A stretch of 64,000 nucleotides of DNA from Bacteroides finegoldii DSM 17565 (lineage in GTDB: Bacteria > Bacteroidota > Bacteroidia > Bacteroidales > Bacteroidaceae): positions 311,400-375,399 of the forward strand of contig NZ_GG688317.1 of assembly GCF_000156195.1 (NCBI RefSeq), read 5' to 3'. This document shows positions 9,375 through 18,623 of this stretch, one piece after another. The notes below the pieces were generated by a model. It was not told the origin of the DNA. It made no database searches and was given only the letters and a program-made list of their open reading frames with translations. The position numbers and the translations under genes were made by a program. The first letter of the stretch is position 1; each line of letters starts with the position of its first letter.

Positions 9375-9662
9375 ATGTTATTCGGAAGTAAGATTAGAAA
9401 ACTAAGAGATGAGAATGGCGTACTGCAACGCCAGTTGGCTGCACTATTGGAGATAGACACTCCGATGTTCAGCAAGATTGAACGCGGTGACAGGCGTGCT
9501 AAACGTGAGCAGGTTATCAAACTCGCTGAGTACTTCCATCAGGACGAGAACGAAATGCTGACCCTCTGGTTGGCTGACAAAGTGCTTGATGCGGTGGATG
9601 GCGAGCAAGAACTCAGTTCGCAAGCCATTGAAGTTGCCCAAGAACAAATCAAAGAACAGTAA
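9375..9662 (+). CDS. XRE-family HTH regulator
   Basis: A 95-residue Cro/CI-type helix-turn-helix protein. The HTH spans residues about 6-60 (KIRKLRDENGVLQRQLAALLEIDTP, with FSKIERGDRR as the recognition-helix end). A short acidic tail follows. Small stand-alone proteins of this type serve as controllers in restriction-modification and other defence operons. It sits 2 nt after the YhcG nuclease gene and 4 nt before a membrane protein gene, so it probably autoregulates this three-gene unit; that is inference. Confidence 0.88.
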   Translation: MLFGSKIRKLRDENGVLQRQLAALLEIDTPMFSKIERGDRRAKREQVIKLAEYFHQDENEMLTLWLADKVLDAVDGEQELSSQAIEVAQEQIKEQ

Positions 9663-9666
9663 AAGT

Positions 9667-10653
9667 ATGGAAATTGACATTTTTCCTATACCACATCGGA
9701 AGGATGGGACGGCTCGTAACTTTGACAAGGTTTTCCTTGGTATTCTCATCATCACTTACATCATCGCTGCTTTTAAGACGGCTCAGTGTATCGTAGGCAA
9801 TGATGCAGAAAAAGAGTTCGTATGCTTTCTGCTCACAATACCGATATTCATAGGCTATTACGCCATATTTGTGCTTGTCTGTCATGGCGTCAAGACGGGA
9901 CTCTATGCTTACTTCAAGTCTCATCGCAAAGAATGGAACAGCATAGCAGACCGCGAGGAGATGGAGGAGCACATCGCTCAAAACCTTGGCCATATACAGA
10001 AGAAGGCACAAGAGAAGACAGCAACTATCACCAATACAAAGAATGCAGCACCAGCAGTGGTTAACGCTCGTAAGACTGACTGCGATGTCGAATCACAAAG
10101 TCCAGAAGAAGTGTCCGTTACTCCTGAGGCATTGGCAAAGTTACAGTTGAAGCGTGACATCCAGAAGGCGCATGATGAGTTGGAGGTATTCATCAATCAA
10201 GTGCAAATTGACCGCAAGCAGATGAATGAAGCAAAAGTCGCTCGCGAAGCAAGGAAACTTGAAGCCATCCTCAAATATACCCGCTATACGCTCATGCCTC
10301 ATGGTTTCACGGATGAGGAACTGTATCAGATAGAGGAAGCTGTCAAACTTCTTGTTGAACTCAATGGTGTTACCCGAATGGAAGTCCTTTCCATCAGCAA
10401 GAAGAAGGGACTGAAGCAAGCCGACCTAAAGAACTTCTGCTGGAACGTTGCAAACCAATATGGAATTGATCCGAAGACAACGGCTCTGTTTGCACTCAAT
10501 CTGTTTTATGCCTGGTTCAGCAACACCGAACCTTCAAGCATTCAAAAGACGCTGCGCAACACAGCAGGCACATATACAATTGAAATTGACGCGAACATCA
10601 TAGACCATCTGCCAGTGCTGGAAGAAAAGGTGCTTGGCAAGAAACACAAATAA
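9667..10653 (+). CDS. two-TM membrane protein, unknown function
   Basis: A 329-residue protein starting at the ATG at 9667; an in-frame ATG at 9586 lies inside the preceding HTH gene and is rejected. Two membrane helices are visible near residues 25-45 (VFLGILIITYIIAAF) and 55-80 (FVCFLLTIPIFIGYYAIFVL), then a charged, coiled-coil-prone linker and a C-terminal globular domain containing LKNFCWNVANQYGI. The same layout and a related C-terminal domain (LRHLAWNIGERLGI) occur in the protein at 17374-18147, so the two are probably paralogues. No function is known to me. It may be a membrane partner of the neighbouring nuclease or SIR2 genes. Confidence 0.75.
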   Translation: MEIDIFPIPHRKDGTARNFDKVFLGILIITYIIAAFKTAQCIVGNDAEKEFVCFLLTIPIFIGYYAIFVLVCHGVKTGLYAYFKSHRKEWNSIADREEMEEHIAQNLGHIQKKAQEKTATITNTKNAAPAVVNARKTDCDVESQSPEEVSVTPEALAKLQLKRDIQKAHDELEVFINQVQIDRKQMNEAKVAREARKLEAILKYTRYTLMPHGFTDEELYQIEEAVKLLVELNGVTRMEVLSISKKKGLKQADLKNFCWNVANQYGIDPKTTALFALNLFYAWFSNTEPSSIQKTLRNTAGTYTIEIDANIIDHLPVLEEKVLGKKHK

Positions 10654-10743
10654 CAGCAATCTGCAAATAACATTGACATTATGTTCAATTAGAGTAAAAC
10701 TTGTACAGCTAATACTAGTCGGTATAGTAAAAACAGAACGAAC

Positions 10744-13700
10744 ATGAAACAAAATAGATACAATGAATTATATAAAGAGCTGAATCCTTCCCTTAAAATG
10801 AAGTTGAATGCTATACGTATGAACTTACATGAGGGAAAGGCTTCTTGTTTAGTAGGTGCAGGCTTTAGCAAGAATGCCGAAATGGATGATGCCACTCATA
10901 TGAAAGATTGGTTCGAGCTTGCAGATGACTTCTATGAGACTCTATATGGAGAAAAGCCAGACGATAAGAATGTAAGATATAAGAATGTTCTTAGGTTGGC
11001 ATCTCAAGTGGAGGCATCCAAAGGAAGAGGGGAGATAGAATCTTTGATTCAAAATTCTCTGCCTGATGAGCGTGTATATCCGGGACGCTTGCATATCGAA
11101 CTAATGAAATTGCCATGGTCTGATGTTTTTACTACAAATTATGACACACTGTTAGAAAAGGCTTTCATAGAAGCTGATAGGTATTACTACAAGGTAACAA
11201 ATAAGGAAACATTATTGTACACGCCTCATCCAAGGTTGATTAAGTTGCATGGCAGTTTTCCCGATATACGTCCATTTATTATAACCGAAGAAGACTATCG
11301 CACTTATCCACAACGATTTCCGGAATTCGTAAATACAGTGCGACAGTCTCTAATAGAAAATGTTCTTTGCCTTATTGGATTCTCTGGTGATGATCCAAAT
11401 TTTCTCAGTTGGATAGGCTGGTTGCGTGATGTTATGGGAGAACAGGCCTCTCCTGTGTATCAGATCACGTATAATAACCAAATGCACGATTCTAATATTC
11501 ATCTATCGCACGACCTTGGAATCGATGTCATCAACCTTGCAGACATAAAAAAAGTTAGTGGTTTCTCGGAAGCGTTGGATTTTTTCTTGATGTATATAGG
11601 CAAGGAATATAAAACGAATTGGTCGGGAGAGTTAAAAAATGCCCATACATCAATACACATCGGAGAAAACTACGACGTCGATGCTCTTATAAAGGATATG
11701 AGGATGATACGCGAATCGTATCCAGGATGGATTGTATTGCCAGCATCTCATATGCGTGAATTTTCCGACACGAAGGAATATATACCTTTCTGGACCAACA
11801 TATATGCGAAGTGTGCTAATGATGTTATAAAGCAGGTGAATTTCTTGTTCGAAGTAAATTGGCGTATTGAAACTGCATTGGCATCTCCTGATATGGAATG
11901 GTATATACAAGCTTTAGAACAATTGCCTTCAGAAGATGCAAATGGCTTGGACAATGCTACATATCAGAAGCTATTAGGATTAAAGCTTTCTCTTCTCAAC
12001 ACATATCGTTTCAAAGGTGCAGATGATGATTATGTTCATCTGTTAGAAAACATTGAGACTCACATTTCTCAGCTCACGTACGAGCATAAACGGCAGTTGA
12101 ATTATATAAAGTGTCTACATGCCATCTCGACATTGAATTATACCAACGTTCAACAAATTGTTGATGACTGGAACCTTCGCTCATTCGATTATCAAGGTCA
12201 CCTGTGGAAAGCAGGGATGCTGATAGAGGTAGGTCAGTTGCGAGAGTCCCAAGTGATGCTTCGAGACTTATTGAAATCTGTGAAAAGAAATATTCTAACA
12301 TCAAGGTACTCCGCGCAGTTGTCTTCTGTTCGCTCTGCCATAGAACTCTTCCTATGGAGGATGGATTATATGTATTCCATGGATAAATCTAACCCAGATT
12401 TAGACTTTGCTGGAATTGTGAGAACTTGTCGCGACATGATTGTTAAAGAAGAAAATCAACCATCTCGTCACCAAATAACCCATGGTTTCAATCTCTTAGA
12501 AACTGGTCAACAATGGAATTTTGGCGGAAGTGGATTTAAAGGAGATTATTATGGGGCGATTCGTTATTTCCGTCTATATGAAAAGTTAGGATTCCCATTT
12601 GGTATGCCCATGGGATTCTCTTCGGAAGTTGAGACTAAGACTTTCATGATAGAGCGATTATTGCGTTATTATCCTAAGTATGCATTACAATGGATTGTTA
12701 GATGTTGTGAGACAAAAACTATAAACGTATTAAACCGAGAAACATTGTTACATATTAGGAGGGAGGATGCTTGTGCGTTTTTTGACAAGTCGATTGCATC
12801 TTGCGAAACAGGTCTTGACCAGTACGCAGGAAGAATTCTACAAAAACGAGTTTTGACATGTCAGTTGCCTATACTAGTAAAACTTTCTGTATTGCTTACA
12901 CAAGAAAGAGTGGAACGTGTATTTAATGCGCTTTGTGTTGTATATCGTCAACATTCACAAAAGTATGATGGAAAACAAGTCCAAACATTATACGATAATT
13001 TGTCAGGAGAATCGCTAAAACGTTGTCAGAAAAAAGCTTTGGAACAGCCAATTATGCAATCAGGCGTTAGAGAAGAAGATTTTAAAATGCCTTATTTGTT
13101 GAAAGATGAAATTGATTATTCTATAGAGGCTGGTGATATTGCTATGACAGGCTTATCATCTGATGTAATTAAAGAGCAACAAGCAGCTTACAAAAGACTT
13201 AGAATTTTGAAACGGACAAAGAAAGATGATTTGACTTCTTCTGCTTTGGATATGTGCATTAATGTATGGAGAACAATACCGCCTTTATCTGATGACAAAT
13301 TAGAATCTTTTTATGAGTTTCCAGCAGAGGAAAATACGATGAGTTCCATAGCGGCTTCTGAGTTAAATTCGTTCTTGGATACAGACTTCACAAATGAGAA
13401 CTCTTCTGCCTTCATAGATAGAATCTCGAATAAATTATTCCGTCTTCAGATTGGCTTTTCTCGTTTTACAGAGGAACAACACTCGCTATTCTTGAACAAA
13501 GTAATAAGAATTCTTACAGAAAATGAAGATGCCTTCAAAAAGGATGATTCTGACAGTTTCTTTGGTGGCTTTCGCTCTCATGTAGAGAGAATTTTCTCCT
13601 ATCTGAACTATTATAGCCAAATAGAGGGTCTTCCGTCGAAAGAAAATGATGTGTGGCAGTCTTTTAAAAACGTAATTGAACGATACCGTAAACACGGTTA

Positions 13701-14220
13701 TCCAGTATTAACAATTATGACTCACCTGGCTTATTGGGGCATATGGAATAAGACTACTATCAAAAGTTACGTGAATAAAGCCATATTCTCAGAATCTAGT
13801 TCATTAGTCCGTGATGCTGGCCAGGCTTTGGTCTATACGGCTAACAAGCAAGGTGCAAAAGTTAACCAAACCATAATTAAAGACATAATAAGTAAGGTGT
13901 CTTATGTCTTTGATGAGGATACTCATACATATCTCCATATTGTAAGGGATATCTTATTGAATAAGGGTGTAAGTAAAGAAGCGCGTGTCAAGTTAGAGGA
14001 GTGGATGAATAACCTGCCATATCGAATAGAACGTTGTTCGATATCAGAAGAAATCAAAGACGATATTCGATATTATGCAAATCAAATAGCAGGTATTATG
14101 ACGATTATTTGGCCAGACTGGACAGGTTTGAATGCTTGGCAAACTTATATGGGAAAAGAGCACATAAAGAATGACGTCAGAAACGGATTTGAAATAGGAG
14201 TCCGTCTTGCTAATTCATAA
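10744..14220 (+). CDS. SIR2-like NADase domain protein (large)
   Basis: An 1158-residue protein with an N-terminal SIR2-like NAD-binding domain (about residues 20-290): GAGFS (38-42), FTTNYDTLLEKAF (about 128), LIKLHGSFPD (about 165, putative catalytic His) and CLIGFSGDDPNF. All expected active residues are present. The remaining 850 residues are helical and repeat-like with no recognised domain, as in large defence sirtuins such as DSR proteins that deplete NAD+ on phage infection (established for that family). The stop codon TAA shares its last A with the ATG of the next gene (TAATG), so a two-protein system is likely. The 90-bp gap upstream shows no clear TAnnTTTG box; it may belong to the upstream operon. 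Confidence 0.88.
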   Translation: MKQNRYNELYKELNPSLKMKLNAIRMNLHEGKASCLVGAGFSKNAEMDDATHMKDWFELADDFYETLYGEKPDDKNVRYKNVLRLASQVEASKGRGEIESLIQNSLPDERVYPGRLHIELMKLPWSDVFTTNYDTLLEKAFIEADRYYYKVTNKETLLYTPHPRLIKLHGSFPDIRPFIITEEDYRTYPQRFPEFVNTVRQSLIENVLCLIGFSGDDPNFLSWIGWLRDVMGEQASPVYQITYNNQMHDSNIHLSHDLGIDVINLADIKKVSGFSEALDFFLMYIGKEYKTNWSGELKNAHTSIHIGENYDVDALIKDMRMIRESYPGWIVLPASHMREFSDTKEYIPFWTNIYAKCANDVIKQVNFLFEVNWRIETALASPDMEWYIQALEQLPSEDANGLDNATYQKLLGLKLSLLNTYRFKGADDDYVHLLENIETHISQLTYEHKRQLNYIKCLHAISTLNYTNVQQIVDDWNLRSFDYQGHLWKAGMLIEVGQLRESQVMLRDLLKSVKRNILTSRYSAQLSSVRSAIELFLWRMDYMYSMDKSNPDLDFAGIVRTCRDMIVKEENQPSRHQITHGFNLLETGQQWNFGGSGFKGDYYGAIRYFRLYEKLGFPFGMPMGFSSEVETKTFMIERLLRYYPKYALQWIVRCCETKTINVLNRETLLHIRREDACAFFDKSIASCETGLDQYAGRILQKRVLTCQLPILVKLSVLLTQERVERVFNALCVVYRQHSQKYDGKQVQTLYDNLSGESLKRCQKKALEQPIMQSGVREEDFKMPYLLKDEIDYSIEAGDIAMTGLSSDVIKEQQAAYKRLRILKRTKKDDLTSSALDMCINVWRTIPPLSDDKLESFYEFPAEENTMSSIAASELNSFLDTDFTNENSSAFIDRISNKLFRLQIGFSRFTEEQHSLFLNKVIRILTENEDAFKKDDSDSFFGGFRSHVERIFSYLNYYSQIEGLPSKENDVWQSFKNVIERYRKHGYPVLTIMTHLAYWGIWNKTTIKSYVNKAIFSESSSLVRDAGQALVYTANKQGAKVNQTIIKDIISKVSYVFDEDTHTYLHIVRDILLNKGVSKEARVKLEEWMNNLPYRIERCSISEEIKDDIRYYANQIAGIMTIIWPDWTGLNAWQTYMGKEHIKNDVRNGFEIGVRLANS

Positions 14221-15977
14221 TGAAAATGGAATTTACGATACAAAAAATACTAGAATTCCACGATTTATTTCCAAAGGAAAAAGATCTGGATGTGCGAACA
14301 ATACTGAAGAAATATAGCCGTGAGTATATTGTTCGTTGCTGTCATGTCCTATGCAATAATTACAGCAATTCTGCCTTTATTCCGGACAATAATAATACTT
14401 TTTTCTCAGAGGTAAGCAAGAAACATATTCCTGGTCTAAATGAAAAGATATCTAAATATCTTAATACGACAGGGCAGGATAGAGTCTGCTATTGTACAGT
14501 AAAAACAGCATTAGAGTTGATGCGAGTGGCCTTTTCTATTCCCGTACAAGAGTACAAGAATGAAGGACAAAAAGAAGATTTTGAATATGATTTGTTTCGT
14601 TCTGTGCTGATGCTTAATGAAAATTTGATGGCTTTTTCCCATGCTGGTCAATTGGATTTAGCAACACTTTTGTTCGCTAACTACTACGTGCAGAATGATA
14701 TCATTAATCAAAATCAGAGTGATACTTTTGTTCGTCAGATTATACACTATAAGAAACTAGTGGATTTCTTAGAGAATCACCCTAAATGTGCTAATGCATA
14801 TGAAGTATTCATGCAAAAGATGGGGATTAATTCAATGGATGAGTATTCCAAAACTTGGATGTCATTAGTGTCACTATCAATGGGATATTTGAAGAGTGGT
14901 GTAAAAGCATGTCCTATCTTTGACTATAATCAGTTGAAAGATGAAGATCATCTTATAAGTAAGTCAGTGCTGGATAATCTCTGTATAGACATAACGGCTA
15001 CTATACCGTATGATGCAGAAGATGCGGAATCAAGAGATAATAATGTAGATTATAGAACTTTCCGTTCACACCCTCTGGTGAGAGTTGATAGTGGTAAATA
15101 TCTGATTTATAGTCTTCACTTGTTACTAGAGAGACTATACAGCAGTCTATTCTTTGATATAAAGGATGGATTCAAGAATGCTTTTGCATTTTATAATAAA
15201 GAATTTGTTGAGCGACGATTGTTTCAACCTGCAGCTCTTGCAGCTCTTTCAAAGCATACGTCGTTCTTTTGGCCTACTAAACACGATGTAGAAGAATTGA
15301 ATGCCCCTACAGAGATTGACGGGCAACCAGATTTCTATGTTAGAGAAGATTATAACATAATACTCTTTGAGTGTAAAGCAATCAGAATTAAAGGTGAGGT
15401 AAAAGATAAATCTGACATTACAGAACTGCTGGATTTGTTGAAACAAAAACTCTATCAGTCAACCAAGAACACTGATAAATCGCGTAAGGAGAAAAAGAAA
15501 CCTGAAGATTTGGGAGTAAAGCAGCTTGGCAATCAAATGAAACTTATAGACGATGATGATTTTGAGCTTGATAAAAACATACCGGACGAAGTGGCGTATT
15601 ACCCAGTGCTAGTATTGGAAGATACTCATCTTGTCATTCCTGGTATATCAGGTATCATCAACTCTTGGTATAAGGATTTAATTGATAAAGAGCTACCAAA
15701 TCAAATGTGTCATCCGCTTGTTGTAATGTCCATAAACACACTAATATGGCATAGACAAGCCTTTGCTAGATTTGGTTTCCATACCATATTTGATAATTAT
15801 TATAGTAAAGCGGCCAAATATGAGAAAGATGGCATCCATTGGTCTTTTAATCCTTTTTCAGATTTTGATACTTTTATGATGGAACACTATAAAATATCGA
15901 AATTAGAGAGACAGAAAATGTTTAATGAGTCATTAAACGCATTAGGACTAAAAAAGAAAATCACTAGTGTTAATTGA
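14220..15977 (+). CDS. PD-(D/E)XK-like nuclease partner of SIR2 protein
   Basis: A 585-residue protein. Residues 1-350 are helical with no recognised domain. Around residues 362-390 the sequence GQPDFYV followed by ILFECKAIRIKG gives the D...ExK core of a PD-(D/E)XK nuclease. A Lys-rich loop (about residues 415-430) and a C-terminal part to residue 585 complete the domain. Translation is coupled to the SIR2 gene by a one-base overlap. The likely role is nucleic-acid cleavage or sensing within a SIR2 defence pair; this is inference. The gene ends 173 bp before the integrase frame. Confidence 0.65.
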   Translation: MKMEFTIQKILEFHDLFPKEKDLDVRTILKKYSREYIVRCCHVLCNNYSNSAFIPDNNNTFFSEVSKKHIPGLNEKISKYLNTTGQDRVCYCTVKTALELMRVAFSIPVQEYKNEGQKEDFEYDLFRSVLMLNENLMAFSHAGQLDLATLLFANYYVQNDIINQNQSDTFVRQIIHYKKLVDFLENHPKCANAYEVFMQKMGINSMDEYSKTWMSLVSLSMGYLKSGVKACPIFDYNQLKDEDHLISKSVLDNLCIDITATIPYDAEDAESRDNNVDYRTFRSHPLVRVDSGKYLIYSLHLLLERLYSSLFFDIKDGFKNAFAFYNKEFVERRLFQPAALAALSKHTSFFWPTKHDVEELNAPTEIDGQPDFYVREDYNIILFECKAIRIKGEVKDKSDITELLDLLKQKLYQSTKNTDKSRKEKKKPEDLGVKQLGNQMKLIDDDDFELDKNIPDEVAYYPVLVLEDTHLVIPGISGIINSWYKDLIDKELPNQMCHPLVVMSINTLIWHRQAFARFGFHTIFDNYYSKAAKYEKDGIHWSFNPFSDFDTFMMEHYKISKLERQKMFNESLNALGLKKKITSVN

Positions 15978-16150
15978 TATAGACGAGAACAAACCATGGA
16001 ATTTACCAAAGTTGGAAGAGAAAGAACTTAGCAAGAATCGCTAATAGCGTATTTGTGGATTTCTACTTTTGCTTGGCTTAACCACCTCTTTTACGTCCTC
16101 TTATCGTTTACGTATATTCGTAATCAACTGATACACAGTAGTGTTTAGAT

Positions 16151-17206
16151 TTGAGGAAGGATTATTATCCGGGTTATCGAGACAAAGAGACAATGAAAGT
16201 TATCCGCCATGAGTCGCTTGGTATTTACGTCTATGCCAATCCGAGAAACAAGCGTGAACAGAACTTCAACGAGGTAATGACCGAAAAAGCCGAAGCCATC
16301 CGTTGCCGCAGGTTTGAATCTGTGGTGAATGAACGGTATGATTTCTTCGACAGGTACAAACTCAAAGCCGATTTCTTGGAGTATTATCGCAAACAACTCC
16401 GCAAGCATGACCAGAAATGGGAGTTCGTCTATCTCCATTTCAGAAACTTCGTACATGGCAAATGTACCTTTGAGGAAATTGACATCGACCTATGCAACAA
16501 ATTTCGGGAATACTTGCTGAGTGCCAAGAAACTGAGGCGCAATGGACCCATTACACGGAACTCCGCATCGGGATATTGGTCTACTTTCAGGGGATTCCTG
16601 AAAATTCTCTACCGTAATGGAATGATAAAGACCAATGTCAATGATTTTTTGGATAAGATTGAAACGGAAGATGTGGTCAAAGAGTATCTGTCTGTAGAAG
16701 AACTATATAAACTGGCTGAAACACCGTGCAAGAAGCCCATTCTGAAAATAGCATCGTTGTTTTCGTGCATGACCAGTTTACGTATCAGTGATATTCTTGC
16801 CTTATGTTGGGAAGATATTGTAGACTACTCAGCCGGAGGAAAATGTGTACATATCATTACGCAAAAGAACAAAGCGGAAGACATCATTCCCATCAGTGAA
16901 GAAGCATTGGGATTGATTGGTTACAGTTCCGAGAAGAAAGGTTTGGTATTCAAGGGGCTTATGCGCAGTTGGACACAAGCACCCATGAAAGAGTGGATTC
17001 GTTCTGCCGGAATTACCAAGAATATCACATTCCACTCGTACCGGAGAACATTCGCCACGCTGCAAGCTGCGGCAGGAACGGACATCCGAACCATACAGAG
17101 CATAATGGCTCACAAGAGTATTACGACCACGCAAAGGTATATTAAGGTAGTGGATGCCAACAAACGGGAAGCCAGCAAGAAAATCACCCTGACAAGGAAA
17201 GATTGA
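16151..17206 (+). CDS. tyrosine integrase, N-terminally short
   Basis: Site-specific recombinase of the Bacteroides mobile-element type. Core-binding segment: EFVYLHFRNFVHGKCTFEEI. Catalytic residues: Arg in SLRISDILALCW, HSYRR (H-x-x-R), His in IMAHKSITTTQ and Tyr in RYIKVVD. Family members usually begin with about 50 more residues forming the arm-DNA-binding domain. Here the frame opens only at 16142 after a TAG, there is no ATG near, and TTG 16151 is the first usable start. The N-terminus therefore looks truncated or altered. It would catalyse integration of the mobilizable module downstream. A strong terminator follows. Confidence 0.8.
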   Translation: MRKDYYPGYRDKETMKVIRHESLGIYVYANPRNKREQNFNEVMTEKAEAIRCRRFESVVNERYDFFDRYKLKADFLEYYRKQLRKHDQKWEFVYLHFRNFVHGKCTFEEIDIDLCNKFREYLLSAKKLRRNGPITRNSASGYWSTFRGFLKILYRNGMIKTNVNDFLDKIETEDVVKEYLSVEELYKLAETPCKKPILKIASLFSCMTSLRISDILALCWEDIVDYSAGGKCVHIITQKNKAEDIIPISEEALGLIGYSSEKKGLVFKGLMRSWTQAPMKEWIRSAGITKNITFHSYRRTFATLQAAAGTDIRTIQSIMAHKSITTTQRYIKVVDANKREASKKITLTRKD

Positions 17207-17230
17207 TAACGATTCTAGCCTCCTTTTGTA

Positions 17231-17284
17231 CGGGTATAGTATGATTTTTAGCCCGAAATCATACTATACCCGTTATTTTTTATA
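17231..17284 (+). terminator. intrinsic terminator after integrase
   Basis: A near-perfect inverted repeat, ACGGGTATAGTATGATTT with AATCATACTATACCCGT separated by a 9-base loop, followed by TATTTTTTTA. It lies 25 bp after the integrase stop and before the next promoter box. Confidence 0.85.
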
Positions 17285-17335
17285 AATATTGGGCGATTTG
17301 TCATCACCAATTATAAGTATCTGGAATACGGTACA

Positions 17336-17343
17336 TAACTTTG
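17336..17343 (+). promoter_or_regulatory. -7 box TAACTTTG
   Basis: TAACTTTG fits the Bacteroides -7 consensus TAnnTTTG, 31 bp before the ATG at 17374. No clear -33 TTTG was found at the right spacing. Its position excludes the TTG at 17341 as a start codon for the next gene. Confidence 0.45.
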
Positions 17344-17373
17344 CGGCATAATCATTCCAAACATTTACAGTAT

Positions 17374-18147
17374 ATGACAAATAGGACTCAAATTCGTACT
17401 CAAAGGGTAAGTTTTGTTCTTGCGCTGTCGGTAATCACCTACGCAACAATAAGTACTTATCTTTATACTTATCACGAGATCAACACAATGAAAGTAATGA
17501 TACCCATAATACTTGGAATAGGGGTAACAGTTCCAACATGCGGTTTGCTGCAACGATTTTTCCATAGATGGCTGACGAAGAATCCAATCGATTTTTCTTT
17601 TGGTTGGCAATCTCCGCTTGTTTTTGACTCTGATTTCGAGATAAAAGACGATTGTGCAAATGAAGCTCAAACCATTGAACAGTCTAATAAATCAGTTATA
17701 GATAGTTATGATACACTGCTGGAGAACATCAAAAAGAAAGAAGCAGAAAGACAAGTAGAAGTCATGAATGCTATTCGTGAATATGTAACTATTAAAACCG
17801 TTCCCTATCTGTCTAAAGAAGCTATTGCAATCCTCATTTCCAATATAGAATATATGGCTTGTGGTAGATATGACTTATACAAACCTATTCGCTCCAATAT
17901 AGATAATCCGTTGAAATCTCCAGGACTACGCCATTTGGCATGGAACATCGGTGAACGTTTGGGTATATCTCTACTTCAAAGAGCAACTTTTATAAAAGCT
18001 TCGTTTCCTCATGAACTCACAAATGCAACCATTGAATATCTAAAACTTAATTTGCGCGATAATGTTTCAAGCCAAATTCCTATTGACGTACCCGATAAAG
18101 GCGACTATCGCTTCCATTTAGAAACAGATAATAGTAACTCACAATAA
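17374..18147 (+). CDS. two-TM membrane protein, paralogue of 9667 gene
   Basis: A 257-residue protein starting at ATG 17374. Two membrane helices lie near residues 12-35 (VSFVLALSVITYATISTYLY) and 42-65 (VMIPIILGIGVTVPTCGLL). A coiled-coil-prone linker (LLENIKKKEAERQVEVMN) and a C-terminal domain with LRHLAWNIGERLGI and a final IPIDVPD follow. That C-terminal pattern matches the membrane protein at 9667-10653. It lies between the integrase and the excisionase-like gene of a mobilizable module, a place where Bacteroides elements often carry a conserved hypothetical. Function unknown. Confidence 0.75.
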   Translation: MTNRTQIRTQRVSFVLALSVITYATISTYLYTYHEINTMKVMIPIILGIGVTVPTCGLLQRFFHRWLTKNPIDFSFGWQSPLVFDSDFEIKDDCANEAQTIEQSNKSVIDSYDTLLENIKKKEAERQVEVMNAIREYVTIKTVPYLSKEAIAILISNIEYMACGRYDLYKPIRSNIDNPLKSPGLRHLAWNIGERLGISLLQRATFIKASFPHELTNATIEYLKLNLRDNVSSQIPIDVPDKGDYRFHLETDNSNSQ

Positions 18148-18246
18148 AAAACGTATGCAGATGAAATAATTAATCCGGTCTGTATTGTTCTGCAAGGTTT
18201 CATTGAGTTGGTTCGCAGCATGTTAAACGATTAAAACACTTTTAAT

Positions 18247-18621
18247 ATGAAACAAGAAGAACTGACATTCAATGACCTGCCGGCAGTGGTAGGCGAACTG
18301 TGCAACCGGATTACAAGCATGGAAAATCTGCTGACGGAAAAACTTTCCAAGCAGCACGAGGTCAAAGAGAACACACACGTGCCTATGACCGTGCAGGAGG
18401 CTTGCGCCTATCTCAAAATGCCGTTATCTACTTTCTATTACAAAATCAAAAAGGACGATATTCCAGTTATCAAACAAGGAAAACATCTCTATATCTATCG
18501 AGACGAACTGGATAGATGGCTGGAATCCTCCCGAAAGAATCCGGCTCCGCAAAATTTCGAGGAAGAGAATGAGTCTATGTTAGCTTCCCATCGCCGTAAG
18601 CCGAACCCTAAAAACTGGTAA
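18247..18621 (+). CDS. excisionase-like HTH protein
   Basis: A 124-residue protein with a helix-turn-helix of the HTH_17/excisionase type: MTVQEACAYLKMPLSTFYYK followed by IPVIKQGKHLYIYRDELDRWL, about residues 48-92. The N-terminal 40 residues look like a short coiled coil. Such proteins direct excision or regulate transfer genes in Bacteroides mobilizable elements. The stop is 2 nt before the RepA-like gene, so the two are co-transcribed. Confidence 0.82.
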   Translation: MKQEELTFNDLPAVVGELCNRITSMENLLTEKLSKQHEVKENTHVPMTVQEACAYLKMPLSTFYYKIKKDDIPVIKQGKHLYIYRDELDRWLESSRKNPAPQNFEEENESMLASHRRKPNPKNW

Positions 18622-18623
18622 CG

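Noticed and set aside
9586..9666. ATG 9586 as start of the two-TM protein
   Set aside because: It lies inside the XRE gene; ATG 9667 gives the expected spacing of 4 nt.
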